From NCBI GenBank assembly GCA_027924645.1, contig BSBN01001150.1:2790001-2854000 (forward strand): DNA of 64,000 nucleotides, given 5' to 3'. The DNA is from Cunninghamia lanceolata. Its lineage: Eukaryota; Streptophyta; Pinopsida; Cupressales; Cupressaceae. The notes beneath the pieces are model-generated. The model ran no database searches and was not told the origin of the DNA. It worked only from the letters and a program-made list of their open reading frames with translations. Every line of letters starts with the position of its first letter. Positions within the stretch are counted from its first letter, which is position 1. The translations under genes were made by a program, and so were the position numbers. Shown here piece by piece: positions 10,679 through 22,179 of this stretch.

Positions 10679-13600
10679 ATGTCGTCATACAAGAAGGATA
10701 GTCCGAAGTTCGATGGAACCAACTTCACTCTCTGGAAAGGTCGCATGAAGTGTCACTTGGAATGTATGGGAAAAGCATACTTGGCTATGGTTTCAAAACC
10801 ATATATACCTCCACAAGGTGGTCCGACAACTCTGAATGAAATCACAGAAGCTGAAAACAATCTGCGAACCAAGGAAGCTCTTCTAAGCGCATTGAATGAC
10901 TCAGATCTCTCGAATGTTATTGACCTACCAACTGCATATGAGATCCTGACTAAACTGGAACTTCTGTATGAAGGAGATGAGTTTGTCAAAAGTGCAAGGT
11001 TGCAAAGTCTGAAAGGGAAATTTGAAAGATTGAAAATGAGAGATGATGAAAACATCACTACCTTTATGCCAAGAGTGAATGCGCTGGTATGTGGAATCAG
11101 AAATGCTGGTGGAACTTTAGATGAAAATGAGATTGTCTGCAAAATCCTAAGGTCCCTTCCTGCTGCCTACAAAATCAAGGTTGCTGCCATTGATGAATTC
11201 AGAGCCCACACAACTGTCACAAGAGAACAACTGGCTGGCAAACTAGCTGCATTTGAAATGACCGAGTTTGGAGATGATCCTCCCAAGACTGAATCTGCCT
11301 TCAAAGCCAGTGCCTATGTGAAAGGCAAGCAGAGATTTGATCCGGGAGAAAACTCATCAAGGAAGATGTCATGGTATGATCAAGCAAGAAGAGACATGGA
11401 AGAAGAAGAAGCAGAAACAGCTCAACTTGAAGCCCTCATTGCAAAGAGACTGCCAAGAGGATCCGGTAAGTATGAAGGAAAACTACCCTTTAAGTGTTTC
11501 AACTGCAATAAGATTGGTCATTTTGCTTCAAGATGTCCGGAAAGATCTGCAAGGTCTAATAATAACAGACAAAGGTTTCAAAAGAATTGCTATTATGTTC
11601 ATGAAGAAGATGACAATGAAGGAGTAACAGATGATGAATCAGAACTAGGAAGCAAATCCGGAAATGAGTGGGTGTTTATTGCCATCAAGGAAGAAGATTC
11701 AATACTCTCTGAATCTGTCAATCACAAAGTTGTTGAAAAAGCTTTGGCTGCTCAAGTGGAAGAAAAGGATGATTGGGTTATTGACAGTGGATGTTCTCAC
11801 CATATGACTGGTGACAAGAATAAGTTCTTAGATTTGGAAAGATATGAAGGAGGAATGGTAAAGTTTGGTGACAATTCTGCTAGAAGAATCAGAGGTAGGG
11901 GAACTATTTCCTTTGATGGTAAGAGCAAAACAGGTAATGTACTGTATGTTGAAGGATTGAAGCACAATCTTCTCAGTGTTGGTCAGTTAGTGGACAAAGG
12001 CTATGATCTCCGGTTCAAGAATGGAAAATGCAGAATCTTTACAAGCTCCAGAACTAAAATTGCATCCGGTACTCAGACAAAAGGTAATATCTTTCATCTG
12101 GTTGGTTCAAATAAAAGTTGTTTGTTTGTTCAAATTGATCAGAGTTGGTTATGGCATAGAAGAATGTGTCATGTAAATTTTGATAACATCATTAAGATAA
12201 GCAATACTCAGGCTGTGAGAGATCTTCCAAAATTGATGAAACCTACAAATAGTGTGTGTAAAGAATGTCAGTTAGGTAAACAAAGCAGAGTCTCTTTCAA
12301 AATCAAAGATCAGTCTTCTACCGGATTGTTGGAATTAGTACATACTGATCTATGTGGTCCGACAAGAATCAAGAGTCTGCAAGGTGATAGATATTTCATG
12401 TTGTTAATTGATGATCATTCCTGGATGATGTGGGTTACCTTTCTAAAAGAAAAATCAGAAGCTTTTGAGAAGTTCAAAATCTTCAAAGCTATGGTGGAGA
12501 ATCAAACCGGATTGAAACTAAAGTGTCTAAGGTCTGATAGAGGTGGTGAATTTACATCTGGTGAATTCATTGACTTTTGTGAGAAACAGGGTATAAGGAG
12601 ACAGTTGTCTGCTCCTAAGACTCCACAGCAGAATGGAGTAGTTGAGAGAAAGAACCGGACCATCCAGGAAGCTGCTAGGACAATGATGTTGGAAGCAAAT
12701 GTTCCTCAAATGTTTTGGAAAGAAGCTATCAGCACCGCAGTCTACACTCTAAATCAAGTTCAAATCAGAAACAACACCGGTAAGACCCCCTATGAACTTT
12801 GGTTTGGCATCACTCCTACTGTGAAATATTTCAGAGTATTTGGTAGCAAGTGTTATATTAAAAGAGATGAAGATCTAGGAAAGTTTGATGCTAGAAGTGA
12901 TGAGGGAATTTTCTTGGGCTACTCCACTCAAAGCAAAGCATACCGGTGTTACAATAAGAGATTGAGGAAGATGATAGAAAGCACCAATGTGAAAGTTGAT
13001 GAAGGAATTGAGAAACCTTCAAGATTTTATGAGCTTGATGAAGATGACCAAGACAGTGTTCAAGGAACTCAATCCTCTCCGGTGAGACAGAGTCAGCCTG
13101 ATCCGGTAAATCAGGAAGAAGAGATAGGTTTGAATGAGCCTGATCAAGAAACAGCAGTGCTGGATACTCCCAAAATTCCAAGGTATGTAAGACTGAACCA
13201 CTCTGAAGATCAGATCATAGGTGACAGAAGCAAAGGTGTACAAACTAGAAGGAATATTGCTCAAAATCAGGATGAATGCTGTCTGATTTCAAAGATTGAA
13301 CCTAAAACAATAAATGAAGCCTGCAATGATGAAAACTGGACCAAAGCAATGGAAGATGAATTGATGCAAATTGAGAAAAATCATACTTGGGATCTTGTTC
13401 CCAGACCTAGAGACAGGAATGTAATTGGAACCAAGTGGGTCTTCCGGAACAAACTAAATGAAGCTGGTGAAGTAATTAGAAACAAAGCTAGATTGGTCTG
13501 CAAAGGCTACTCTCAAATAGAAGGAATTGACTTTGAAGAGACTTTTGCTCCGGTGGCAAGAATTGAAGCAGTCAGATTACTTCTTGCATTTGCTACCTTC

Positions 13601-14833
13601 AAAGACTTCAAGGTATATCAGATGGATGTCAAGTCTGCCTTCCTAAATGGTGATCTGGAAGGAGAAGTCTACATTGAACAACCGGATGGATTTCAATTGT
13701 CTGATAATGATGATATGGTCTGCAAGTTGAAGAAAGCTTTGTATGGATTGAAGCAAGCCCCAAGAGCATGGTATGAAAGGTTGGATAAGCATCCTGTGCA
13801 GATTGGATTCAACAAAGGTACTGCTGACAGTAATTTATATTTCAAAATTGATCATGAAAACATTTTGATTGTTGAAGTGTTTGTGGATGATATCATTTTT
13901 GGAGGAAGAGATAGTATGTGCAAAACTTTTGCAAATCAGATGAAAAGTGAGTTTGAAATGTCTATGCTTGGTGAAATGAATTTCTTCTTGGGTCTGCAAA
14001 TTACTCAAACAAAAGAAGGGATCTTCATTTCTCAGACCAAATATGTGAAAGAATTGTTAAGGAAATTTGGTATGGAAGACTCAAAGCCAATGAACACTCC
14101 TATGGCAACCGGATGTAAGTTAAGCAAAGATGATGATTCTCCAAAGGCAGATCAGACAAAGTATAGATCAATGATTGGTGGATTGTTGTATCTCACTCAA
14201 ACTAGACCAGATATAATGCAGGCTATTGGTCTTGTGGCCAGATTCCAGGCTGATCCTAGAGAATCTCATGTTATGGCAATCAAAAGAATTTTTAGGTACT
14301 TGAAAGGAACAGTTGAGTATGGTCTATGGTACCCTAGAGATCCAGATTTCTCTCTTCATGCTTACACAGATGCAGATTGGGTAGGAGATGTGGATGACCG
14401 GAAAAGCACTAGTGGTGGAGCATTCTTTTTGGGGAAGAGATTGGTTTCTTGGCTAAGCAAGAAACAAGATGCAATATCTCTGTCTACAACTGAAGCAGAA
14501 TACATTGCAGCAGCAGGTAGTTGCACTCAAATCTTATGGATGAAGCAGATGCTAAGAGACATCAAAGTTGAATATGAGGAGCCTATCACAATTTTCTGTG
14601 ATAATTCAAGTGCAATTAATATTTCCAAGAATCCGGTATTGCATTCTAAGACTAAGCACATATCTATCAAATTTCACTTTTTGAGAGAACAAATAAACAA
14701 GGAAGAAGTCAGATTGGAGTATGTTCCCTCCAAGGATCAGATTGCAGATATCTTTACAAAACCTCTTCCCAAGGACTCTTTTGAATATCTCCGGGAGAAG
14801 TTAGGGGTCATGGCCCCTCCCGTGATGAACTAA
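10679..14833 (+). CDS. Intact Copia gag-pol polyprotein
   Basis: A 1384-residue single frame, normal length for a plant Copia polyprotein. I start at the ATG of 10679 ([11 protein letters not shown]); the frame stays open upstream to 10664 but that codon is TTG. Domains in order are: gag with [13 protein letters not shown] at the N-terminus; a zinc knuckle [14 protein letters not shown] (about residues 273-286); protease with [11 protein letters not shown] (catalytic D about 369); a pre-integrase HRRMCH region; integrase with D about 557 (HTDLCGP), D about 620 (RSDRGGEF) and E about 656, a DD35E spacing; reverse transcriptase with [10 protein letters not shown] and FVDD (D 1070, 1071; F replaces the usual Y); and RNase H with TDADW (D about 1231). 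All catalytic residues I can check are present and there is no stop or frameshift, so the copy could be functional. The protein would assemble cytoplasmic particles, copy the RNA and integrate it. The clade is not assigned. Confidence 0.96.
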   Translation: MSSYKKDSPKFDGTNFTLWKGRMKCHLECMGKAYLAMVSKPYIPPQGGPTTLNEITEAENNLRTKEALLSALNDSDLSNVIDLPTAYEILTKLELLYEGDEFVKSARLQSLKGKFERLKMRDDENITTFMPRVNALVCGIRNAGGTLDENEIVCKILRSLPAAYKIKVAAIDEFRAHTTVTREQLAGKLAAFEMTEFGDDPPKTESAFKASAYVKGKQRFDPGENSSRKMSWYDQARRDMEEEEAETAQLEALIAKRLPRGSGKYEGKLPFKCFNCNKIGHFASRCPERSARSNNNRQRFQKNCYYVHEEDDNEGVTDDESELGSKSGNEWVFIAIKEEDSILSESVNHKVVEKALAAQVEEKDDWVIDSGCSHHMTGDKNKFLDLERYEGGMVKFGDNSARRIRGRGTISFDGKSKTGNVLYVEGLKHNLLSVGQLVDKGYDLRFKNGKCRIFTSSRTKIASGTQTKGNIFHLVGSNKSCLFVQIDQSWLWHRRMCHVNFDNIIKISNTQAVRDLPKLMKPTNSVCKECQLGKQSRVSFKIKDQSSTGLLELVHTDLCGPTRIKSLQGDRYFMLLIDDHSWMMWVTFLKEKSEAFEKFKIFKAMVENQTGLKLKCLRSDRGGEFTSGEFIDFCEKQGIRRQLSAPKTPQQNGVVERKNRTIQEAARTMMLEANVPQMFWKEAISTAVYTLNQVQIRNNTGKTPYELWFGITPTVKYFRVFGSKCYIKRDEDLGKFDARSDEGIFLGYSTQSKAYRCYNKRLRKMIESTNVKVDEGIEKPSRFYELDEDDQDSVQGTQSSPVRQSQPDPVNQEEEIGLNEPDQETAVLDTPKIPRYVRLNHSEDQIIGDRSKGVQTRRNIAQNQDECCLISKIEPKTINEACNDENWTKAMEDELMQIEKNHTWDLVPRPRDRNVIGTKWVFRNKLNEAGEVIRNKARLVCKGYSQIEGIDFEETFAPVARIEAVRLLLAFATFKDFKVYQMDVKSAFLNGDLEGEVYIEQPDGFQLSDNDDMVCKLKKALYGLKQAPRAWYERLDKHPVQIGFNKGTADSNLYFKIDHENILIVEVFVDDIIFGGRDSMCKTFANQMKSEFEMSMLGEMNFFLGLQITQTKEGIFISQTKYVKELLRKFGMEDSKPMNTPMATGCKLSKDDDSPKADQTKYRSMIGGLLYLTQTRPDIMQAIGLVARFQADPRESHVMAIKRIFRYLKGTVEYGLWYPRDPDFSLHAYTDADWVGDVDDRKSTSGGAFFLGKRLVSWLSKKQDAISLSTTEAEYIAAAGSCTQILWMKQMLRDIKVEYEEPITIFCDNSSAINISKNPVLHSKTKHISIKFHFLREQINKEEVRLEYVPSKDQIADIFTKPLPKDSFEYLREKLGVMAPPVMN

Positions 14834-15109
14834 GATGCACTGATGTGCATCAGTACGGTGGCTATCACAGTCACATCTTGTGATCTGGACTGATGGGGAG
14901 CTGCAACTAAGGGGGAGCAGCTGGTATGATTCTGATGTATGAGAATTGCAAGTATGAGCCCTTTGCCATTGATGTCAAAGGGGGAGAGAAGACATGTGAA
15001 AAACAAGTGGCTGATGATCAAAGGGGGAGCAGTAAAGGAAGAGAAGACATGTGAAAAGTTGAAGTTCTTGTCTTAATGGTTTTTCACATCATATGTTGCC
15101 ATCAATGAC
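14834..15109 (+). other. Copia 3' non-coding leader to polypurine tract, with repeated purine runs
   Basis: After the stop codon this stretch holds several AAGGGGGAG strings (about 14909, 14979, 15019) in addition to the functional tract at 15110-15120. Repeated purine runs like these are common upstream of Copia 3' LTRs. Confidence 0.6.
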
Positions 15110-15120
15110 AAAGGGGGAGA
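15110..15120 (+). other. Polypurine tract of Copia
   Basis: AAAGGGGGAGA, one base before the 3' LTR start TGTTGC. Primer for plus-strand DNA synthesis. Confidence 0.9.
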
Positions 15121-15121
15121 T

Positions 15122-16418
15122 TGTTGCAAGTATGAGGTGAGCCAGTGTTGTCATTGATGTCAACATACTCATATTGCATTGACAAGAAGGATTTGATGAG
15201 CTGTGTGCTGAGGATATTGAGAAAATTAGCCTCAGTCAGGAACAGTGAAGAACAGTGATGAGAAGAAGGCAAATGTATTGTATAGGATGAGAACCGGAGG
15301 ATGCGGATTAAAGGGTTAGTAGATATGAGTCTTGAGATGCTTCAGTTAAGATTTCAGAGGTCTGCATGAAGATCTGAAGGAGTTGTGGCTGTCGGTATAG
15401 AACCGGTTCCGGCAAGTATCCAGAGGTGACAGAGGATCACAAAAAGGTCCGGTGAGGTCCGGAATTGTATTATCCTAATCTGCGGATTGGAAGGAGTGTT
15501 TGGGATGTCCTTGTGATGTGTCATCCTGATTTGTGTATGATTTGGAGGTCTGGAAGTACCTCTTGCATTATGACAGTGGCGACAGACTGTGTTCTTGAAG
15601 TTCCGGATGAGGAAGACAAGAGATTCCAGTAAGTAGAGGAAGTGCGGATGTATCCGGTCATTCAGACAGGCTTGTGAAGGTTCTTGGATCATGTTTAGGT
15701 TGTGTTGTTGGTCCGCATTGATGGTAGAGCCCAGAATTGAAGTTATTCTTCCGGATGAAGTTCTTGCTCTGTCTAGCCGACCGGATGAGTTGTTCATCCT
15801 GCGAATGTTCTTGTGGTGGCCGACCGGATGTGTTATTCATCTTGCGGATACTCTTATGGTTGTTTGCCGACTTAGATGTTTGTTCCTAAGTCGATGTCTT
15901 GTATAAATAACGGTTTGTGAGTTCATTTCAAAGTGTGGTTTTTTGTGGATAAGTGTGGCATAGTGAAGGGAAGTGTGAAAGGCAGAGCAGAAGTTTTTGG
16001 GCTTAATTGGAACTGATCCGGACATGGTAGAGATGTCATTCTCCAGTTCAAGACTGTGATTTTTATCACTTTGTAGACAGTGTGTCTCCTTGTAGGCAGT
16101 GGGCCTCTTTGTGAGCAGTGTGCTCGGGCAGTGAGCCCTAATTGGCATGTGCCATTCATTTTTCTTTATTCTTCTAACAGAGAATAATTCTTGGGTTAAT
16201 CACCCCGTGGTTTTTCCTTTAACCGGGTTTTCCACGTCAAAATCTTGGTGTTCAATGTGTTGATGCTTATCTGCTCTTGTGTTTATGTATCATGCTTTCA
16301 TGGATGATTAATTGATATGCTGCTAACTAACAACAAGAATCAAGTGTTTGAAAGGAGAAGAAGTTTTATACAACTGATTCACCCCCCCCCCTCTCAGTTG
16401 TATGCCCTAGATCCAACA
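15122..16418 (+). mobile_element. 3' LTR of Copia
   Basis: Near-identical to 9328-10621, about ten substitutions. The TATA box at 15902-15909 could drive read-out into the flanking minus-strand chromovirus reverse transcriptase in antisense. Confidence 0.96.
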
Positions 16419-17040
16419 ATAAATGTTCTTCTTTTGTCTTACTAAAAATCAGAATATCATCCAAGTATACAATAACAAACTTACCCAAGAATTTCTTCAA
16501 AACCTCATTTATCAATCTCATGAAAGTACTTGGTGCATTAGTCAATCCAAAAGGCATTACTAACCATTCATACAATCCTTCATTTATCTTAAATGTAGTC
16601 TTCCACTCATCTCCTTCTCTGATTCTGATATGATGGTATCCACTCTTCAAGTCTATCTTTGTGAAATACTTTGCTCCACTCAAACAGTCCATAATGTCAT
16701 CCATCCTTGGCAATGGAAATCTATACTTAACTGTGATCTTGTTGATTTCTCTAGAGTCTGTACACATTCTTGATTCTCCATCCTTCTTTGGTGGTAGCAC
16801 TGTAGGTACTGCACAAGGGCTCAAACTTTCTCTGATCAAACCTTTCCTCAACAATTCCTATATTTTTCTATTCAGTTCTGTATTCTCTGCTGGTGTCATT
16901 CGGTGTGTTGCTTTGTTAGGCAAACTAGCTCCAGGTATAAGGTCCATATGATGACTGATACTCCGGATTGGTGGCAATCCTTCAGGTACATTATCTAATA
17001 TGATGTCTTCATACTCTATCAACAATTCAATTATCTCCTC
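16419..17040 (-). pseudogene. N-terminal reverse transcriptase of chromovirus A, cut by Copia
   Basis: A minus-strand frame with the reverse transcriptase motifs [24 protein letters not shown] (first catalytic D), [13 protein letters not shown] and [10 protein letters not shown] (YLDD, two catalytic D). It is cut after KTKEEHL by the Copia at 16418. The genuine continuation resumes at 9327, in the same frame once the insertion and one copy of the duplication are removed. The last residues of the open frame (about 16366-16418) come from Copia LTR sequence and are not native. It copies the element RNA into DNA when intact. Confidence 0.9.
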
Positions 17041-17640
17041 TCACTGTGATTCTTCAGTTTTTGTACTTAGGGTTCCATGCTTCTTAGGGATCAAAGCAAA
17101 ACACATATTTCCATGTCTCAAACCATCAAGAAATTTCCTTCCATCAAATAAACATATTCTACCATTCCCACATACTTCACTCTTAGGCTTGTCTTCTAAA
17201 GGTATCAAGGTGATTTTCTTTCCTTTAGATACTATAGTGTAAGTATTCTTTCTCCCATAATGTATTGCTTTTCTATCATACTTCCATGGTCTACCCAAAA
17301 ATATATGACATACATCCATCGACATAATATCACACAATACTTCATCATGATAAGATCCAATATGAAATTTTACCAAACATTGTTCACTCGCCAGTACCTT
17401 ATGTTCATCATGAATCCATGCTATTTGGTAGGGCTTAGGGTATTTCAATCTCTCTAGGTTCAGCTTAGTCACCATCTTCTCTAAAACCAAATTATTAGTA
17501 CTACCACTATCAATGACTACCTTACAACATTTACCTCCTGATTTGCATCTTGTCTGGAACAAACTTTTCCTCTCCAATGGTTCCTCAGTTGTCTGTGCTT
17601 GAAATAGTGCTCTCCTCATGACTAATGATTCTCCTTTTTC
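17041..17640 (-). pseudogene. Aspartic protease region of chromovirus A
   Basis: A minus-strand frame with VVIDSGSTNNLV, the retropepsin-like D-S-G active site, then the flap and hydrophobic strand (CHIFLGRPWKYD) seen in plant Gypsy proteases. It cleaves the polyprotein. The active-site residues are intact here, but the frame ends in a stop before reverse transcriptase, so the full polyprotein is not encoded. Confidence 0.8.
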
Positions 17641-18754
17641 CAGTTTTCCAATTGAATTAGGCGATCCAGCAGGTTCTTCTTCTACATAAGCTATCCTTGC
17701 ACTATTCTCTGTCTTCTTGCTTGTGCTTCCTTGATGACATTCAAATGATCTGTATCCTTCACCTCCACACTTAAAACAAGTTCCTCTGAATGTTCTCTTA
17801 TCAAACCCTCTTTCATCTCTCTTATACCCTTCATTCTGGTATGAATTATAATTCCCTCTGCAGTAGAAGGTTATGTCATCTCTCTGCTATGCATTGCTAT
17901 CTCTTCCTTCTTGAATGGGCTATCTTGTTTGTTCTGCTCCGCATATGATCTCTCTCCTCCAGAATAAGTTCTACCTCTCTAAAATTTACCTCCTCTACCT
18001 CTCTGTCTTTGCTCATGTTTCTTATTCAACTCATCTTCAACTTTCAGGGCAAACTAATATGCTTCTTCTATTATTGTCATCCTTACTAGACTCAGTTCTT
18101 CTTGAATGTTCAATCTCAGTCCATTGATGTATCTTGCCACTTTCTCCTTGCTTGCTTCACTATGTCCAGTCCTTATGATCATCTTATGAAATTCTTTAGT
18201 ATACTCCTTCATAGATTTCTCCTTTTGTCTCAAGTTCTGCAATCTCTTCAGCAATTCGAACTCATAGTTAGCAGGTATAAACTAATTTTTTAACTTTATC
18301 ACCATTCTATCCCATTTTGTGATCTTTTCTTTTCATCTTCTGTTTCTATCCAACTGAACTTCTTTCCACCAAATAGCAGCATGTCCTTTCAACTTAGTTT
18401 TTGTGAATCTCACCTTCTCCAGATCTTCAATTTCTTCATATTTAAAGTATTCCTCCAAGTCATTTATCCAATCAATCAATTCCTCTGGATTCAAATTTCC
18501 AGTATAATTCGGTACTTCCACTAGGTTTTTTTTCTAATCTTCGAAATAGATTTTAACATCTTCACTTGATTTGATTCTTCTTCTTCTTCTAGGGTTTCTT
18601 CATTTTGATCAGTGGATTGAAATTCTTCATCATCACTTTCAACATTAGGTTGAGGTGTTAATCCTCTTCTTCTATCTTCTTCGACAACATCCAGTCTAAC
18701 TTTCATTATTTTCATCATCTCCATCATTTTGTCCATCTGGTGCAACTGCCTCAA
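17640..18754 (-). pseudogene. Gag of chromovirus A (broken frames)
   Basis: Three consecutive minus-strand fragments: 18521-18754 (acidic, charged N-terminus), 18333-18521 with the Gag core motif GHAAIWWKEVQLDR, and 18054-18254 (EYTKEFHKM, RYINGL). They are followed by a zinc-knuckle region at about 17737-17778 that reads CFKCGGEGYRSFEC. The knuckle has Y where CCHC knuckles have H, so zinc binding is probably lost. Gag would form the particle and bind RNA. Frameshifts and stops separate the fragments. Confidence 0.82.
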
Positions 18755-18907
18755 ATTCAGCGATCGGACTTCAGGGTTGCAACTACCTCACACTCGGTGA
18801 TCTGTTGACAAACACAAATAAATTGCCTCAGGTCAGCGATCAGTTCACCACAAGATCTTATAGAATGCCTTCACTTCCAACTTCTCTCCCAAAGGATTTA
18901 AAACTTT

Positions 18908-18919
18908 ACTCTGATACCA
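18908..18919 (-). other. Primer-binding site of chromovirus A
   Basis: On the minus strand this reads TGGTATCAGAGT two bases after the end of the right LTR. Initiator tRNA-Met type. It confirms that the right LTR is the 5' LTR. Confidence 0.85.
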
Positions 18920-18921
18920 CT

Positions 18922-19742
18922 TGGTGCAGTCATAGTCGGAGGGTTCATAGAATGAATTGTCCAGGCCATGTAGCAAGAGTAAACACAATGGAAACAACAC
19001 AAATATAGAATGCAATGAATGATTCAAAGACTCAATATATCATATAACCATAATGCTTATATGCTGGCAACATGCGGGCTACAATATAGGGCTCACATGC
19101 CTGAATTCCAGATTACATTAATATTTAAGATATGGCATTGAAGCGCCTTCCAGAACCAAAATATATATTCTAATCTAACTTATGAACTATCTGCTTTCCT
19201 ATACATCCTAGAGATCTATATATATCATCTCCAAGCTCAAGAAATCCTCCGCGTTGGCCAAGAAAAGGTTACCTCTCCAATGAAGGAATGTAACGTGTAG
19301 AAACAAATAGGTCAGACCTAAACATCTGGTATTGCTCCGCAAATGCATGAAACTTGGTGTAGACCTCAAGGAAGGTCTATTTGATCCTTATGTGCCATGT
19401 AGGATGCTTCATTTATCTCTGCAAGTCACAGAAATGCTTTGTAAACCTTCTCCTTCAATTGACTGTCTGTATGCTTTGCTCTATGAAAACAGGTGATCTT
19501 CTAATAGCGATAACTTTTAGCAAACAAGTCCAAATGACTTGAATTTTGGATATGATGTGGATGATGATATCTAGATGTTAAGTCCTACTCTATGAGCTTT
19601 GATATGAAAATGTGAAAAAATGCAATACAAAATGTTGAAACTAGAACTGACTAAACTTAACTGAAAATGAAGGAATAGAAATAACGCAAAATGTTTTTGG
19701 TTGATGCAAGATTGCTCTACAACCTAGGATGCTCCTACATTA
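18922..19742 (-). mobile_element. 5' LTR of chromovirus A
   Basis: Partner of 6278-7088. It carries the same minus-strand TATA box at 19217-19225. Bounded on the left by the primer-binding site and on the right by the duplicated GGAGG at 19743-19747. Confidence 0.85.
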
Positions 19743-22174
19743 GGAGGTCAGGTGATGCTTATTAGTATGCATGATAGGATAATGGTTGGAAGGGATGGGT
19801 GGACTTCGAAGTATGTCAAGAGGTGTCTAAAGATGCTTAAGTTATTTTGGCCTTGTCCTTATCAAGATCAAAGGAAGAAGGGAAGGATGGGTTGGTGCAA
19901 TGGGATAAGCATGTAAATATGATGGATGGATATGATAGGATAGGATGAGAGTGATAGGAAATGATAGGATGTGATAGATGAGACAACTTGCCCTGAAGTT
20001 TGAGGTATATAGATAATCAATCTACACATGATGCATGTTTTCTAGGTTTTCATCATGGTACTTATCCAAGGCACCACCAAGGTGGTTTTCACCATTGGAC
20101 GAAGGATTTCTCTGTACTTTATTATTATTATTATTATTTTTCTTTTTTATATTTTTTGTTGTTTGGATGGGATGGTTGGATGGGAGAGAAAGATATTTGG
20201 ATGGAGGATGGGGGCTCAAGTGTCTGTTTCGATAGAGAAGGTGATAATGTCCCATTTTGGATGCTTGTGCTATGTATAGAACATGTCAAGTGTTAGGCGC
20301 ATAGATGTTGGTAAATGAATGGATGAGATGGAATGGATGGGGAATAATGGATTATGGATGGACAAAGGATAGTGGATTATGATGTGAAGTATGGATGGAC
20401 TTATGTGAAAGCATGGACCATACGAGTGTGAAGAGGGAGATATGCAAGATAATAGATATAGGATGGGGAGATGGCAGTATGTGGGAATGTTGCGGTGTCA
20501 AGGGAAACCAAGATCAATGGTTACACACACTATTTTAGATTTTGAAGCTTATATTGGGGATGGGGTGTTGGGAGTAATGGGGAATTGTTATTTTTCCAAT
20601 TTGAGTACTTAGGAACCCAAACGAATTTGGGATTCTTAGGATTTTTTAATTGGAGACGTGATTGTTGGGATTTTGGATGGAGTGGGATTTGGACATGCTC
20701 CATTGGGATTGATTGCTTTTTGCTTGGGTACCCACACCATTTTTGTTTTTATTTTTGAGGGTGTGGGCGTTTGTAGTCTTTTGGATTTTTGACTTAGCTT
20801 GGATGTGGTGTATCGATGCTCTATGGCATGATAATCTTGAGGCTTTTTCACTTTATGTAAGGAGGCATCCAAAGTTTTATTTTAGGATCCCATGGGTTTT
20901 GTGATAGCTTCATTTTTAGGTGATGTGTACATTTGTTGATCTTGATGAGGAATTTCAGGGGATAGAGATTTAGGGGAGTGGGATGTGTAGATAGAGGGAT
21001 TAGTGGACTTGTGGATGAAGGGATAAGGGATGTGAGGATAGGGATATTAGGAGTTGGGAGGAGTGGAGGTAAATTGGATGGAGGGAGATGTATGGTCACA
21101 TGCTGTCGAGAATGGTATGACAATGGAGGAGGGATGGCGACATATGATTTGGATGTATGATGGGATGCACAAGGTTTAGGATTGGATTGAATAAGATGAA
21201 GTGGATAAGGTGAATGATTAGGATATGAGATGGATTAAGATGATTAAGGATGATAGAATTTGGATGATAGGGATGATAGCATTGGATTGGAGGATTAAGT
21301 GATTGGATGGTAGGGATGATTAGGATGGGTGATTAAGATGAGGTGGATTGGAGTAGAATGAGGATGAATGATGAGGTGGATGGCTCAAGCTTGACTTAGG
21401 AAAGTTTGTAAACAATAATGTTTATACACACATATGCATAGGTTTGCAAAAGATATGAATTTAGGATTGGGCTTATGTAAATACACAAACACGCAATACA
21501 CAACAACACCCTAGATTATTCAAGTTGGATTGTCTTTATAGTGTAGGCCCATGCTCAATTCCTCTCAATATTCCTACCTAACTAGGAATACCTTTTAGGG
21601 GAAGTGGCTAGGGATAAAGGCATTGCACCAAGTATCCCTTTCCCTTGGAGGTTTTGACACCTTACCCAAGGAAGAATTCTACATCCCCTCTATGAGGAAC
21701 ATGGTGAGTAACTTCAGGCTTGATCGATTAAACCCTGCACCACACTAGAAGATGACCAAAAGGTCTTAAGATAGGATGTACAAGTTTTCCAAGGGAGTCC
21801 CTGATATACGTTAGATACGTGGGGCACAAACTGTGAGCACTAGTCCATTGAAGGCATGTGATAAGAGTAGTCAAACTAATGCCACTTCACCTTGTGTCTA
21901 GAATCACCCGAGGCCCCATGGCTGTGCCAATGATTACGTGGCTAGATTGGGGTACAAGTTTCCTTCTCCTCCCTTTGATATACCCCGCTAGTACGCGTGG
22001 TTGAGGTTGTCCCTTGGGGGGATGAAATCCCCAAGCAGACCTCTTAAAGGGAAGGAACATTATTCAATTTTGATCCCCAAGATCACACAAAGTGCAAGGG
22101 GAGAGCATACGTGAGATAATGTTCCTAGGATTGAACAAATAAACACAAGGATAATGAAGGGGTTTTTGATCTCC
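19743..22174. other. Non-coding interior of outer element (GATG-rich, then C-rich)
   Basis: From about 19750 to 21400 this is degenerate GGATGGATG/GATTAGGATG sequence with a short TTA run at about 20121-20139. From about 21540 to 22174 it becomes more balanced. The string GATC..CAAGATC followed by GGAGAGAGCATAC-like text occurs at about 22075-22110 and again after the solo LTR at 23188-23222, an imperfect local duplication. Open frames on both strands here (for example 20000-20296) overlap each other and have no recognisable domain. No gene is seen. Confidence 0.5.
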
Positions 22175-22179
22175 AAGAT

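Larger units (their letters stand above)
9328..16418 (+). mobile_element. Full-length young Ty1/Copia retrotransposon
   Basis: A complete 7091-base plus-strand element. It has LTRs of 1294 bases (9328-10621) and 1297 bases (15122-16418), both starting TGTTG and ending CCAACA, a primer-binding site 2 bases after the first LTR, a polypurine tract before the second, a single intact gag-pol frame and a perfect ATAAA duplication. The two LTRs differ by about ten substitutions (nine transitions) and a C-run of 7 against 10, under 1% divergence. It is by far the youngest large insertion here. It lies inside the minus-strand reverse transcriptase of chromovirus A. Confidence 0.97.
6278..19742 (-). 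mobile_element. Chromovirus A: Ty3/Gypsy element split by a Copia insertion
   Basis: A complete but decayed minus-strand Gypsy element. LTRs are at 6278-7088 and 18922-19742, and both carry a minus-strand TATA box. An initiator-methionine-type primer site lies next to the right LTR. Coding order on the minus strand is gag (about 18.75-17.64 kb), protease (17.6-17.0 kb), reverse transcriptase, RNase H, integrase and a terminal chromodomain (7.14-7.23 kb), the Gypsy order. A 5 bp duplication GGAGG flanks it; because the shared string is AGGAGGT, the exact phase is uncertain by 1-2 bases. The 7.1 kb Copia at 9328-16418 sits inside its reverse transcriptase. Several in-frame stops show that the element is dead. 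Confidence 0.88.

Noticed and set aside
11337..11627. Frames inside the Copia polyprotein in other phases or on the minus strand
   Set aside because: Shadows of the intact gag-pol frame.
20000..20296. Overlapping frames on both strands around 20.0-20.3 kb
   Set aside because: All derive from low-complexity TTA and GGATGG runs; there is no conserved residue pattern.
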